The notes beneath the pieces were generated by a model that saw nothing but the letters and a program-made list of their open reading frames with translations, was not told the origin of the DNA and did no database searches. Below, one piece after another: positions 12,250-26,355 of a stretch of DNA of 64,000 nucleotides. Where the stretch lies: NCBI GenBank assembly GCA_025766275.1, contig JAFKAC010000025.1:186001-250000 (forward strand), in the 5' to 3' direction. The translations under genes were made by a program, and so were the position numbers. The stretch is from Lactarius indigo (lineage: Eukaryota > Basidiomycota > Agaricomycetes > Russulales > Russulaceae). Position 1 is the stretch's first letter. Every line of letters starts with the position of its first letter.

Positions 12250-13555
12250 GATTAATTCCCACATAGCCTGCATATCGCGCTATCTGGGTACACAATCAGC
12301 GCAGACCAGACCCCTGAGCGACCATCGCTGCTTGCCCAGACCGCACGGCTGGCGTGCGCTATCTCGTCTTGTTCGACAAGTCGGAAGGAGGGCACTTCCT
12401 CTCAGAGCATGCGCCAAGCATCACCCTCCCATCCACCAGATCATCTGTGAAGCCCGGGCACAAAGCGTGGAAAGCACATAGTGGTGGGTTGAATGTCGAG
12501 ATCTGGAGGCAGCAGTGAGTGCATGATGCAGAACCTGCACATGCTGGTCCTCACGACATAGGCGCACGCCAGAGTACCATGCTGCCAAGATGAACTTCTG
12601 GGCGGCTATCACGGGTGCCAATAACTCCTTGAAGCGCTTCGAGTATGCCCTGCTGCTGCGCAACATGCCCGTCCCGCCAATGAGATCCACGGCCAGTGCG
12701 CAGGTGTATCTGGTTTGTCTTTGACTGGGTCCGGCCATATCAGTGCTGATTAATTGCAGTTATGGTCTGTCTCAAGCCTCACCTCCCTGAGCGTGGAGCA
12801 TGCCGTATTCCTCCGGCACCCGCCGAGCGTCGTCCAGTTCTCCCGCGTCTTGCGCAACTCACCCTTACTGGAGGTACTCCCCTACGACTCCTGCTCTTCC
12901 TCTCAGCTAATGTCACGCTGGCATGCTAGAGCCTCACTCTCGTGGTGCATGATCCGTCATTCGATCCGCACGCTCTCTTCGATGCTATGTGCTTCCCGCG
13001 CCTACGAGCGCTTGCCCTCGACATTCTCGTGCCTGGAGTGCCATCAAATGCGTGTACTCGCCATGCTTCTAGAGCACACGCCGATGCTGCAGCACGCAGC
13101 ATGGAAGCACCTTGACCCTGGAGCGCTGTCCACCAGCGCTCTACCAGCGCAACACATGCTTCACGTAATGGAAGTGCCAGGAAGCCCCGCCGCAGCGAGG
13201 CGCGCGCTGCTGCATAGCGGTGTTGCTTTAGAAGCACTCGGGAGCGTATGCGTGGACGCGGCCGCGCTCGAGGCGCTGGCAGACATGCGCGCGAGGCGCT
13301 GCGCCATCTCGAGGTTGCGTCATTCGAGACCATTGTGGTGCTCGTCCGCGCCGTGCGACTGTTCCCACACCTGTGTTGGCTGCTCATGCCCGCTGTCAAC
13401 TATTGCCACGAGCACTCTCCCGTCACGCCTGTGCCCGTACATCTAGTACGTCCCCTGGCACCAGATTATCCGCGTTGCACTAACGGGTTTAGGGCGAGTG
13501 GGTCGAGTTGCTTGTGGCGCTGCCCGAGCTGGAGGTGTTCTGCGGCATGTCCCTG
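12250..13555 (+). pseudogene. F-box/LRR-type protein relic (unit A)
   Basis: Plus-strand reading in several frames gives fragments typical of basidiomycete F-box/LRR proteins, for example LTSLSVEHAVFLRHPPSVVQ at about 12780-12840, then leucine-rich segments up to about 13550. The frame changes repeatedly and no single ORF covers it. The related copy at 38240-39395 is decayed differently. The assignment rests on general family character, not on a search. Confidence 0.4.
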
Positions 13556-14291
13556 AGATGGTTGAGAAGTTTCTCATGAAAAAGCACTTCATGGGGGGTT
13601 GTTCTTCGAACTTCACAGAGCATGTCTCAAAGAAGAGTTCGATGCATCCTACAACTCGTTGATCAGTCGGATGTCTCTAACTGATTCTCGTTGTCGTGTA
13701 TCACGGGGAAACAAGGACCAGCAGTATTGCTGGCTAATAACATGTCATCTGACGCTACAAGTGTAGCAACCTCTTAACACTGAGTGACCTCACTCGGTTC
13801 CGTGAATCGCAGAGCCTGCGAGCGTGAATGCGTGTTTTCCTCTTCGGTACAAGTTTCCTCACTTCCGACACATCTCACCACCATCAGCCCTTTTTCTTTC
13901 TCCAATCCGCGAATGTTCGTATCGATAAGCGATGAACAAGCTGCCCATTCAAGTTATTTATTCTGAATATTCGCCCAGGACATGGGACAGTGAGACGCCC
14001 CGGTGCACATATTGCTCACCATGTCCCGCATTGTATGAGCGACAGTTTGATGAAATACCCCACAGGCTGGCTACCTGACCAGCGTGAGTACTGGGGTGGT
14101 GTATATAGCTTGAGGAGGAATCGTGCACCCGCCTGGTACACTTGGGCTGTGGTTAAGTTGGCACTTTGGGCGTCTATGACCGAATACAGCAAGCTTCCCA
14201 CAGCTTTCCACAGCCAGAGATGCCCACGCTCACCAGTGCTTGCCAGCCGTTGAATTAATCTCATCTACAACCTCGGCGCTGCCCTCTCACC
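13556..14291 (+). promoter_or_regulatory. spacer and promoter of STAND gene B
   Basis: No gene seen in 13556-14090. A TATA box, TATATAG at 14102-14108, lies 190 bases before the ATG of gene B. The same box, followed by the same TGAGGAGG word, stands 218 bases before gene C. The stretch CCAGAGATGCCCACGCTCAC near 14214 is the leader shared with gene A. Confidence 0.45.
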
Positions 14292-17200
14292 ATGAGTCGC
14301 TCCTCCGCTCCTAGCTCGTCCTCAAAGACTCTCGCAACGACTCCATCCTCTTCCAATTTCGAACTCATCTTCGAAAAGGCAATCAAGGAATATAATAAAA
14401 AGACAAAACATGATCTCACCGCTCATCCTCTCGCCACCCAACTTCAACCATGCGACTCTCCTGCGGCCATTCTAACTATACTTCAAGAACAAGTCGACCA
14501 GTACAAACAATCTCGGACCGCCGACGAGAGATTGCACAAATGGCTCAACCCAACAATCAACGTACTGTACGCATTCTCCCAGACACTTGGCGAAGGAATT
14601 GGTTTGGTGAGTATCAATTGGTCTGTCGGCAATATCGCTCTAATATTAACTCGGCAGGTGTTCTCTCCTGCTAAAGTGATATTTGCTGGTGCCGGTGTCC
14701 TCCTCTTGGTAAGCGATCTAGTTTATCTACTCGTAAGGTCTATTATGACATCGGTGGTCATCAGGCGGCAAAAGAAGTCGAAGCCAGCCAAGACATCCTC
14801 ATCGATATCTTCGAGCGCATCGAAAATTTCTTCAGACGACTGGAGATTTATACCAAAGTCCCACCAACTCCGGCGATGACAAACATGATGGTGAATATAA
14901 TGGTGGAGGTGCTGGATATTCTTGGGACTGCCACGAAGGAAATGAAGCAGAGTCGAGCGAGTACGTTTATATTTCGCCATGCGCTCGACCTTAGGTTTCT
15001 GGACGCTGATAACTACGTACAGAAAAGCTTCTAAAGAAGGTGGCGGGAATAAGGAGGTTGGAAGATGGGTTGACGAGGTTGGACAAAATGACGAACGAAG
15101 AGGCTCGAATGGCGAATGCGGAGGTGCTGAAGGTTGCACACGACATCGACACAAAGGTGGAGGCGATCGAGGCTGGCGTGAAGGACGTCGACGAGAATGT
15201 CCAAGTGGTCGACGAAAAAGTGCAAATCATCATCGACGGTGCGTAAACTATGCTTAGCAAGTCATCGACAGCATCACTAATGTTGAAATATCTAGACGGA
15301 AAGGAAGCGAAATTGATCATGCAAGCAACGTCGCACAATGTAGACGACTTGAAGCGTTTGTCGTCAATCTCGTCATGGTTGATGGTCGAGTGTCTGACAT
15401 ACTTCAAGGGGGGAAAATGCTTGAGCGCCTTAGAGAATGGCAATCTCCTTCGGATCCGTCTACAAATCACATTATTGCATCTGATCGTCAACTCGTGGGA
15501 ACGGCCGAGTGGTTCTGTAAGGGAAACACATTTGAGGAATGGAAGGCGACCGGTTCGCTCTTATGGATCCACGGGAAACGTACGTCCCTCTTGCTATTCG
15601 TGACTTGTGTGATCTCAGGTGCCACATGTTCCGTAGCGGGATCTGGGAAAAGCATCCTGTGGTTCGTCGATTCTTAACTCTCGCATATCAAGTAGTGACT
15701 AACAATTACCGAGAAGCTCTGCGATTATTAACAATATCGACGCCCTGAACAAGGCTGGATTGGCGTCCATGGCGTACTTTTACTTCGATTTTCAGGATGT
15801 CGCCAAGCAATCCCGCCGCGATCTACTTCGCTCACTTCTCATCCAACTCTCTCATTCTTCTGATCCCTTCTGCGACATACTCTCTCGGCTCTATGACGCA
15901 TATGGCAAAGGCACGCGTCAGCCCAGTGACAAAGCATTGATGAACTGCCTCAAGGAGATGGTCGCCCTCCCCAATCAGCGTCCAGTTTATCTGATCATGG
16001 ATGCCCTTGACGAGTGTCCCAATACCTCCGGAATTCCATCGACTCGCGAATTGGTCCTTGACGTCGTGAAGGAGCTGGTCGAGCTGCGCGTTTCAAGCCT
16101 TCGTATCTGTGTAACTAGTCGCCCGGAGGTCGACATTCAGTACGCGATCGGGCGGCTCACGCTTCGTTCGGTGTCCCTTCACAACGAAAGCGGACAAGAG
16201 AAGGATATCGCCGAATATATCAAATCTGTTGTGTATTCTCCCTCGAATACGATGATGAGGCGATGGAGGGACGAGGATAAAGACATGGTCATACAGACGC
16301 TCTCGGAACGAGCCGACGGAATGTAAGTGCGTTTAAGGTCCGCCGATGAGGTTTGCTTATTAGTTCAAGGTTCCGATGGGTCTTTTGCCAGCTGGAGACG
16401 CTGCAACATTGCCTGCCACAGAATGTCCCGTATATTCTACGGCAACTCCCTGCGACGTTGGACGAGACATATGCACGGGTGCTAAAGGAAATCGGGACGA
16501 CCAACCAACTTTATGCACACCGTATGTTACAATGTCTCACGGTGGCGAAGCGTCCACTTGGTGTGGAGGAGCTGGCAGAGATCCTCGCACTCGACTTTTC
16601 GGGCGGAGAGATACCAGAGCTGAAAGAGAATTGGCGGTGGAAGGATCAGCAAGATGCGGTGCTGTCTACGTGCTCCAGTTTGATTTCCGTTGTCAGCGAT
16701 CCCTTTGGCCCAGGCCACGTGGTCCAATTCTCACACTTTTCGGTCCAAGAATTCCTGACCTCGGATCGCCTGGCCACTTCGAGTGCGGGTATTTCATGCT
16801 TTCATGTCCTTCCCGAGCCGGCTCACACCGTCATTGTCAAGGCCTGTTTGGGGGTCCTACTCCACAATCGGGTCGACGATGCCAAGGTTGGACATCATTC
16901 TCCTCTAGCTCGGTATGCTGCCGGGAACTGGGCGGATCATGCGCGGTTCAGGAATGTATGGACGCGTGTAGAAGATGGGATTCGACGTCTTTTTGACCAC
17001 GCGGAACCTCATCTCAAATTCTGGCTCGGGCTGCTCCCTCCGTCACACTTCTTCGGGTTTTCCGACTTCGATGAACATCTCGGCTCTCCCCTATACTATA
17101 CTTCACTCTGCGGATTCCACGACCTGGCAGCACGTCTAATCGCTGAGAACCCCCAGTATCTAACTGGTCTAGTTGGTCGAAATCCTAGCCCACTGGTGGC

Positions 17201-20200
17201 GGCATTACGCAACAAATACGTCGACATCGCGGAGCTACTTTATCAGCGCGGTATAGACCTGGGTATCAGAGACTACAACAATCGCACTCTACTACATGCT
17301 GCATCTAAGGACGGACATGTGGATATCGTTAAGTGGCTATTCGACCATGGTGTACCCGTAAGTTCCCAACAGGACAACCACAATAATCCGCTCTATTCGG
17401 CAGAGGTGAACGCACGCCAATGGCACGGCATAACTGTCGACGATGCGGATGGTACCAACAATACTCCATTGCACTTGGCGTCACGATATGGACATGCCGA
17501 CATTGCGCGCGAGTTGTTAATGCGAGGGGCGAGTGTCGCCATGAAGGATTGGAGTTACCGGACGCCTTTGCATCTAGCGTGTCACTCCGGGAATGCTGAA
17601 ATTGTGCGGTTATTGATCGAGCAAGGTGCAGACGTCATCCTGCAGGATCGGGAGTACAAGACGCCTTTGCTTCTCGCGTCGGGTTTTCGGGTGAGTGCCG
17701 GATTATGTCACTAGTGGCATACAGGCTAATGCAGCTGGACAGCATCCCGCCCACAGTCGGAGAGAAGCGGCCGCAGTGGCCGGAATTGTGCGGCTCTTGA
17801 TTGAGCACGGTGCAGATGTGACCGCGCTAGATATGACCCTCTCGACGCCTTTGCACAAGGCGTCATCCGCTCGTAATCTTGAGATCGTGCGGATATTGAT
17901 AGAGAATGGCGCAGACCTGAATGCGCAAGATGAGACCCACTCAACCCCTTTGCATCAGGCGGCGTTCGAAGGGAATCTTGAAATATTGGGGTTTTTGATT
18001 GAGCAAGGCGCGAATGTCACGGCGCGGGATTGGTGCCTCAAGACGCCTCTGCATATTGTATCGTCCTGGGTGAGTTCAGACGATCTTTGATCTGTTCCTG
18101 CTCAGGGCTGATGTAAACGGACAGCAAGACGACACTTTACGGCTACTGGTCAAGCATGGCGCTGACGTGACTGCGCGGGATAGGACCCACTCTACGCCTT
18201 TGCATATGGCATCATCTTCGGGGAGTGCCAAAGCCGTACGGATATTGATTGAGCATGGTGCGGGCGTCAACGCGCGAGATGAGATCCACTCGACGCCTTT
18301 ACATCTGGCATCGTCTTCAATGAATGCTGAGACTATGCAGCTGTTGATCAAGCACGGTGCGGATGTCACTGCACGAGATGCGAGCCACAGGACGCCTTTG
18401 CACATGGCATCGTCCGTGGTGAGTGCAAACACTGCACTGTTCTTGATCCATTGCAGGATTGATGTAAGCCGACAGAAACCCGACGTCATATTTCTTGGAC
18501 CGGACCAGAATGCCAATATCGTGCGGCTATTGATTGAGCACGGAGCGGACGTCAATGTGCAAGATAAGATCCACTCGACGCCTTTGCATCTGGCGGCATT
18601 CTCTGGGAGCACCGAAACAGTGCAGTTATTGATAGAGCATGGCGCGGATGTCACCGCACTGGATGGGAGCCACAGGACGCCTTTGCATCTGGCATCAACT
18701 TTGGTGAGTGCGACAACCACGTCATTCTTGATTCAGAACAAGGCTGATATAGCCACAGGATGATAGCTACAGCAGGGATCCCTACATTGAGAAATCCGAT
18801 ATGAAATCGGACACTGTGCGACTATTGATAGAACATGGGGCAGACGTGTCTGTACAGGATAAGACCCAGTCAACGCCTTTGCATCTCGCGGCATTCTCAG
18901 GCTGCTATAAAATTGTGCGTCAATTGATCGATCACGGTGCGGATGTCACCATACTAGATGGGAGCCATAAGTCGCCGTTGCATCTGGCGTCATCTCAGGT
19001 GAGTCTCACAACTTCTCGCTTCTGATCCGGAAAGTATGGGATTGATGTTAATGGACAGTGCATCCAACCCATGGTACGCTTACTGGGGCTGCCCAACGAG
19101 CAGGCCGAAATTGTGAGGCTATTGATTAAATGCGGCGTGGATGTGACAGCACGAGATGAGAACCACTCAACTCCTTTGCATCTTGCGTCGGCCTGTGGGA
19201 ACCTCGAGATTCTGCGACTATTGATAGAACACGGCGCGGATGTGACTGCCCAGGATGGGAGAGGCAGAACACCTTTGCATATGGTGTCGTCTTGGGTGAG
19301 TGCCAGAGCTACGTGATTCTTGTTCCCTCACATGTCTGATGAAAATCGACAGGACGATCAGTACCACATGCCAGACTCGCCCAACGTGAAGGCTGACGCC
19401 GTGAGACTATTGATTGATCATGGGGCGGACGTGACAATTCAAGATGAGACCCACTCTACTGCTTTGCATCTGGCGGCATTTTTTGGGAGTACTGAAACCG
19501 TGCGGCTATTGATAGAGCACGGTGCGGATGTCTTCGTACGAGATTGTGTCTGCAGGACGCCTTTGCATATGGCGTCTTCTTGGGTGAGCCCATCACTCTT
19601 GGTCCGGCATACCGCTGCATAAGGCTAACGTAAATGACAGGATGATATTAGCAATGACCGTCGACCGGTTGATGATGAGGAGTACAGCGTGAGGGCCAAC
19701 ACTGTGAGGTTATTGATAGATCGTGGGGCAGACGTGGCCGCACAGGATGACACACACTTGACGCCTTTGCATCTGGCATCTTCCTATGGGAGTGTCGAAT
19801 CGGTGCGGCTATTGATCGAGCGCGGTGCATGTTGAAGGAGAGTGCGCTCACGCGCGCGACACCTCGGCGTCGGGAGTCGGCCGCATCTCACGTGCGGAAG
19901 GAAGTACACCCTGGAGGTGTAACGGTAGAAGAGTTGAGATATGTGGACTCATTCGATTACTTTACGACTTACTTAGTTACAATCAAACGTGTGATCGGGG
20001 ACAACCCCTGTATTTACGCTGTTGAGAAGTTGCAGTACGTTCGTAGTCTTTCATGCCCGATATGCCCGAACACGTATTCACGTGTATTCACGTTCATTAG
20101 CTAGTATTTATTCACGCGTTTTGTGCACTGGCACTCCAGAAACTTACGTTCCTTCTGGTGTGCCAGGCAAGTAGTTCTTACACTCGTTCAATAACAGAAA

Positions 20201-21100
20201 CTTACGTTCCTTCTGGTGTGCCAGACTTAATATCACTCGCTGCGGTTTATTAGTGCAGATGTCACAGCGCAAGATAGGGGCCACAGGACACCTTTACACC
20301 TGGCGTCGTCTTGGGTGAGTTTCGGAACCATCTTACTCCTGGTCCGGCAGGGCCGATGTAAATTTACAGGAGGACTGCTTACACTTCCAACGCTTTCCTG
20401 TGAAGTCCCGCGCGAAGGGAGATACCGTGAGGCTGTTGATCGATCATGGGGCAGACGTGACTGCGCAGGATGATCACCAATCGACGCCTTTACACCTGGC
20501 GTCGTCTTTTGGGAGCGCTCATACGGTGCAGCTATTGATTGGACGCGGCGCGGATGTGACAGCTCAAGATGAGAATCACAGGACGGCTTTACATTTGGCA
20601 TCATCTCGGGTGAGTATGGGGACTGCACGACTCTTTATACGGCACGCACTGATGTTAACGCACCCAACTTGGCACAGGATGAGGGGCTCGTTGACCAACA
20701 AGATAACTGGAAAGAGTCATTGCGTTCAACCAAGTCCAACAACAAGGCTGATACCGTACAGCTATTGATCCAACATGGGGCGGACGTCACTGCACGAGAC
20801 GACACCCACTCGACGCCTTTACATATGGCATCATCCAAGTGGAGTGCAGAAACTGTTGAGCTACTGATTCAGCATGGCGCGGATGTCAATGCACAGAATA
20901 TGAATCAATCAACGCCGCTCCACCTGGCGGCATCTTCCTACCATGCAGTGGAAGGAACTATCGTGCGCCTATTACTTAAACACGGCGCAAATATAGATGC
21001 GAAGGATGGCGAAGGCCGGACTCCGGTTGAGATCGCGTCGTCGTCGGGTCACTTTTGGGTCGCAAAGGTGTTGTCGGATCACCTTGCGAGTAGAGGATAG
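14292..21100 (+). pseudogene. STAND/NLR-like gene B (Goodbye-NACHT-ankyrin), broken by insertion
   Basis: Same architecture as gene A. Exons: 14292-14606, 14658-14708, 14765-14960, 15023-15238, 15296-15355, 15409-15579, 15637-15661, 15717-16322, 16370-17690, 17743-18069, 18125-18418, 18476-18703, 18759-18998, 19059-19295, 19353-19583, 19641-20314 (interrupted), 20370-20609, 20678-21100. A 423-bp LTR-like insert at 19830-20252 splits the 16th exon and brings TGT-TGA immediately. Without it that exon is 246 bases, as in gene A, and the gene would encode about 1808 residues. A transcript stopping at the insert could still give a Goodbye-NACHT protein with most ankyrin repeats. The P-loop, Walker B (LIMDALDE) and all other junctions are sound. 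Confidence 0.8.
19830..20252 (+). mobile_element. 423-bp LTR-like insertion in STAND gene B
   Basis: Starts TGTTGAAGG and ends TTTATTA, between direct repeats GTGCA (19825-19829 and 20253-20257), which fits a 5-bp target duplication. Inside are TATTTATT near 20105 and two near-identical 28-base copies around CTTACGTTCCTTCTGG (about 20141-20170 and 20195-20223), the first within a hairpin CTGGCAC...GTGCCAG. It ends TA rather than the usual CA, so a solo LTR is the best guess, not certain. No coding content. Confidence 0.6.
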
Positions 21101-22810
21101 AATGTATTTCCTGCGTTGTTTATAACTCTTCATGGATACGGTAGTGATCGACAGAAACGTTTATTTGATTATTGAGTTCATGATAACCCGATAACCCGAT
21201 ACAAATGCGGATTTCCACTGCTACAGCCACGCAGTCGTAATCCTCGATCACGCTCGGCATGTGAGGACAACGGTGCGCCGCATAAGCAATACCGTCGACT
21301 TTCCAGTGATCACCGCTTCGGACATTATTTGCAAGATATCTAGCAGGGGTGCACATTTACGGCTACCAATGGTCGCGATCATTGCGGACTGACATAAGTA
21401 CGTCAGATGAGAACTTCGGCAACAACAGCAGACCCAGCTACGGAGACGAAGTGCTGCGACATTTTACTTCCTTATACAGTACTAGGCAATCGTGTGCCTT
21501 CCATTTAAACTGGTTTCGTATAGTAGCTGATTCGTCGGCAGCCGTGTTGGCTGAGGCAGTGCAGCAACAGGAGCAACCACCGCTGACCTTCCTATGCACT
21601 CTACCTTACTTTCCTACATATTGATTATCCCTGCAACTTATCGACCTCGACACACCCCCGAGCCATAGCCGCACCATCTCCTAGGGTATTGGGTAGGCTC
21701 TGAGCAGTCAAAAAGGAAATATTACGGTCGTTGTGACAACGAGGTGGCATGTGCGAGTGTAGCGATGGTATATTAGACGGAGTATCAGACGATATGCTCG
21801 TCGGTGTCGTTAACGAAGAGAAAGGTGGGAGTGAGAAGCGAGGGTTTACTGGTGGGGATGATCGAATGATGTAGGATGCTGCAGTGTAGGACGACGCACC
21901 TCTGGCGGTCTAGTTCGTTCCCCAAAGAACCTCCCCGATCTGCTATATCATCTTGCTTGCCTGATCTAGATGATGGCGGGCCCAGCGCCCGCTGACCCAA
22001 GTGCGGCTCTTAGGAACACTTGTACAGGCCCTAGAGAGCACATCGATGTGATGTATTCGTCGGATTGAGCATCAAGTTCATCGTGGCCTAGAGTGAACCC
22101 CCAAAGGTGGAATGACAGGGAGAAAGTATTAGAAGTTGGGAGGTGGGAATGGGAGAAACATCGGAACGCACAGTTGACCTCCTCAAAACTGATAAACTTG
22201 TCGCTTGTCGTAGCCTATGCGGGCTCCCGCAATGATCCGGCCTTCACCTTACCTCCTCTGGTCGCATACATTCCACCTAAGAGGTCCGATAGGGCGTTGA
22301 AACATAACAGTACTTGAGTTTGTTCATCCTTTTACGCTTCATAGCGACTCTTGGGAAGGCGGGTGCCGCATACTGAAGCGCTGTGAATAACTTGGGCGAC
22401 TCGGAATTGATGTACAGTAAACTGTTGTCGGAATCTTCAGTGGGTTTTCGTGTGAATAAGTAAGAGATCCGTTGATGGACGAAACGATGGGATAATGTTA
22501 CAATGTTTGTGGAAGGCTGCGGACGCTACTTGAGGCAAGACTGGCGGATTTAGCGGGAGTGACGAAACGGGCCAAAGGTACGCAAGAGCGAGGCGAAAAA
22601 CACCCCACTTGCGCTCCCGGGGTTTTATCCGCCTACTGTAAAATAGCGCAACGCTACAGTACAGTACATCTGACGGCGGGCCGGCCCGCTCCGAGTCACC
22701 GTCTCTTGAGTCTCGAGGCATGGCTCCTACTCACCCACAGTATCTTCTCAGTTGACATCACCTCGACACGCATATACGAGCCTGCATCTCACATCCCTGT
22801 TCACGTATGT
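21101..22810. other. duplicated spacer downstream of STAND gene B
   Basis: Closely matches 10133-12120 but lacks the MITE found there. No gene was recognised. It is interrupted at 22811 by the LINE insertion and continues at 38042. Confidence 0.5.
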
Positions 22811-23253
22811 CATCGATCATCATTTTTTTTTTTTTTTTTTTTTTTGAATCCATTTACGTGCGCCTTGGGGCCTAGTACCCTATGTAGCACGAGACTGTGT
22901 AACTATTACAGATGAGGAGTGATCTCTCGTGGATATAACTGTGTATTGTATGTCCCCCCCACTCCGGTGAAGGAGTGGCTTGGCTTCCCGTCAAGCGTTG
23001 AGTTGAGAGGGGCGGCTATGCCGCCTTGGCGTACATTGCAAGCCGCGTTTGAGGAGCTTGCTTGGGCTTGGAATCGTGTGTTGGGCTTGCTACTACGTCT
23101 TCCTCTTCACTCAGCGGGTCTTGAGTGGGCTTGTCAGGCCCGGCGAGTCGTGGGGATGTGGGCGCGTGATGAGGGTGTTTGGGGGGTGTTCGCGTTGGGT
23201 GTAGGGTGTTGGGTGTCGAGGTGTGGGGCCGTCTGCGTGTGTTTCCATCTCCT

Positions 23254-25733
23254 TCACTCCTTTCCATCCTTCGACTTATTTCCTTCGTTTGTTGTTGTGA
23301 GTTCTTGCGAGAGTCTTCCTGTGTCTTGAATGTACTTGACTAGAGGGATGATCCTCTTGGGGTCTTGTAGTAGCTTTGCGTACGCTTCCTTTGTTGTTGT
23401 TCTTGTCTTGTGAAGCGTCCAACGCTCGTGGGCGTACGCTGGGCAGTCTAGTAAGAAATGTTGAGGGGTTTCTGGGCTGTGACCGCATGCCGGGCAGCTG
23501 TTGCTTTCTGCTCTCTTAAATCTGAATAGATAGGCGTTGAGGGGGAAATGTCCCGATCTAAGCTGGAATATCCAGCTTGCTCCTTTTCTGGAAAGTTTGG
23601 GGTCGCTCGTCAGTTTAAGGAATTTGGGGGATGGGATTGATACGTCTATTTGTTTAAATCTGTGTGCTCTTGCCGACGACTGCCAGTCGCTTCTCCACCA
23701 GGCTTTGAGCTTTTCTTTGAAGCATTGCCTTGTTGCGGATTTGCTGGTCTTAAGTGGTTTGCGGAGGTGGGTTGGGAGGGCGTCTGGGGGCGACATCTTA
23801 CCGTCTGCGGCTGCTTTCGCCTCTTCGTCCGCCTTTTCATTGCCTTGGATGTTTACATGTCCCGCGGTCCAGTGGATTGTAAGAGTCATCTTAGTTCCTC
23901 CCGTTTTGCGTAGGTTTGCTGCTGTGGTGCGGACTAGATCCGCCAGGTAGTGACCCAATTTGTTGCGCGGCTCCGTGATTGCCGAAATCGCTGCCTGGTT
24001 GTCTACGCCTAGTGCGATGCTAGTTTTGTTGTTCTTCTCACTCTTGAGGAGATGAAGTCCTAACAGCATTCCTACCAGCTCGGCCTCGAAGACCGTGTGC
24101 TGCTCCGTTGTGCCGAGGTGGTAGCGGAGCGAGCGTGTCGTATTGTCTGGTCTAAACATGACTGCCGCCGCCCCTACCGCTCCGTCGTGTGCTGAGCCGT
24201 CTGAGTAGATCTTTATCACCTCAGTCCCTTCCTTGTCGGCTTTGATTGAAGCCTCTTTGTCTTTAGCTATATCTAGACCGAATGGGCGTTTATGGGAGAG
24301 GGAGGGGTCGTGCTGTACGGTGGGGATCTTCTCGTAGGATTGCAGTTTGATTTGGAATGATTGCATTAAGTAGTGTAGCGGCGCTTTGTGTTTCTTTACC
24401 TTGCTGCTTGCACATCTTTTTGCGGGACCGTGTAGTGGATGTTCTTTCGGGAGTGAAGCAATGCGAGTTGCCGCCCTGTGGAGGTGTTTTTCAGCTTCGA
24501 GTTTGAGCGGAAGGATGAAGGCGTGTGTGTCTAGGACATCCGTAGGTGAGGTCCTTAGACCTCCTGTGATCGCTAAGGCTCCGGCTCTTTGGATGGTCGC
24601 GAACTTATTCCCGCGTCTTAGTACTCTGTCGGGATTTTCGTTCGTGTTGTTGCGACCTTCTGCGCTGCGCCATACATCTACTGCGTATAGTATGCGGGGT
24701 ATTGCTACGCTTGTGTAGAGCCTTCTCGCATACTTCGGTGTGATGCCCCAGCTGGGAGCGGCCGCCCTTCTGATCTGGCTGGCCCATTTCATGCCCTTTT
24801 CCAGGGCGTAGTTGTACTGTACGCCCCAGTTGAGGTGCTGGTCGAAGTAAACTCCGAGGTACTTTGCGCTCTTTGACGGGTTGAGGGTTGTGTCGAGGAG
24901 TTGCATGGGACTTCTTTGTTTCTTGCTGTTCTGGTGAGCAAAGTCGATCAGCGCCAGCTTGGTGAACTCGAAACGTGAGTTGTGGGTATTGGACCAGGCG
25001 ATCGCTCCCCCTTCCCTTGTCATCATATCCGTCAGCGTCGCGTGCGTGTCTTCAAAATTGTCCCTGACAGCGATTAGGATTGCATCGTCGACGTAGGCTA
25101 TTGCTGCTTCGCTATCCTTGTTGGGAATGTCTAGTATATCCGCGTTGTAGTATTGGTATAGTATCATTGACAAGGGGTCGCCTTGTCCTATCCCATTATC
25201 GATCGGAATGTTGTCTGACACGAAATCATCGAATTTCAACGTAGTGAAACGGTTTCGGAGGAGATTTTGTGTGAACTTCACCAGTTTATCAGGTACGCGT
25301 CTCTTTCTCATGTTATGTACCAGCGTCGCGTTTACGGCGTTCGGAAAAGCTCCTTCTATGTCAAGGAAAAGTATGGAGGTTACTTTCTTTTTCCGCCACG
25401 CATCCTTGATCCGGAGAGTGAGCGTGTGCATCGCGTCCGTGGTTGTGCGGGCTGGACGTCCGCCGTAGTGGTGCTGAGGGAGGAGTTGGTGCTTCTCGGT
25501 GTAGTATGATAGTTGTTCTGCCATTATGGATGTAAGTACCTTCACAATCATATTTAGGAGAGCGATGGGTCTGTATGCTTTGGGAACATCATATCTCGGT
25601 TTCCCTGGCTTCCTGAGTATGACTGTGGTGAAGGTCTTCCAAGGACCGTAATACCATCCTTTATTGACAATAGCGTTGAATATTGCCCAGAGCCTGTTTA
25701 CGAGTAAGTCAGCGCATTTTATCAAAACAATAT
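23254..25733 (-). pseudogene. LINE ORF2, C-terminal part: reverse transcriptase and RNase H
   Basis: Carries most of the reverse transcriptase of the LINE. Visible motifs are FLDIEGAF (first catalytic Asp), GIGQGDPLSMILY and AYVDDAILIA (the YVDD catalytic pair). An RNase H domain follows, IYSDGSAHDG to HVNIQGNEKADE, then a Cys/His cluster CPACGHSPETPQHFLLDC near the C-terminus. It is separated from the upstream part of ORF2 by a solo LTR and element E1. Removal of these inserts with one target copy each leaves the frame open throughout (1392 + 97 + 2480 bases, 1322 residues), so the protein was intact until the insertions. Confidence 0.88.
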
Positions 25734-25738
25734 TGGGA

Positions 25739-26355
25739 TGATGAACAGCATAGCTAGAGAATCATACTCACAGTGAAACAAAGAGTACTGTGGTGAGATA
25801 TGAAAGCACAGGGAAGCAGTTGACAGAGATGTCTTTCAAGTAAAGCAAAGTGTCTGGCACACAACAGTGAGGGAACTGATTATACAATTGAGAGGAAGAG
25901 ACATACCTGGCACACAACAGTGAGGGAACTGATGTGGACCAGGAGCGTACAAGCACTACTACTTATACTATACAGGAGGGTGACACAACTACAAGGTAGG
26001 TAACAGAGTGTCACAGAATACAAGGGACGCATTGTTCTACAACAGGACAAAGGAGTGTGTGTAAAGGGAACAAGGCGTGCAAGAACAAGGAAAGTCCAGA
26101 CAAAGATGATATCATAGTGACATCATAATAAAGATAAGAACTAAAGGAGAACAAAGTACTTGAGTACAATGAAGTGTCCGGAGTGTTCTACATGATGTCA
26201 TAGTACATGATGTCATACATGACGCAATGATTAGCGCTAGATTGTACAGATCAAATGTAAGTAATCTACAAGTCCAATTAATCTAATCTAAAGCAGTCCA
26301 TGCTGCAAGTCCGGTCCGTATGAGCCGCTAAGTGCGCAAGGGTCACTTATCAACA
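25739..26355 (-). mobile_element. 617-bp solo LTR in LINE ORF2
   Basis: Bounded by TG (25739) and CA (26354-26355), with target duplication TGGGA at 25734-25738 and 26356-26360. On the minus strand it starts TGTTGATAAG and has a TATA-like GTATAAGTAG near 25965, so minus orientation is likely. It contains a 26-base direct repeat around GGCACACAACAGTGAGGG (25856 and 25909). No internal element remains. Confidence 0.8.
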
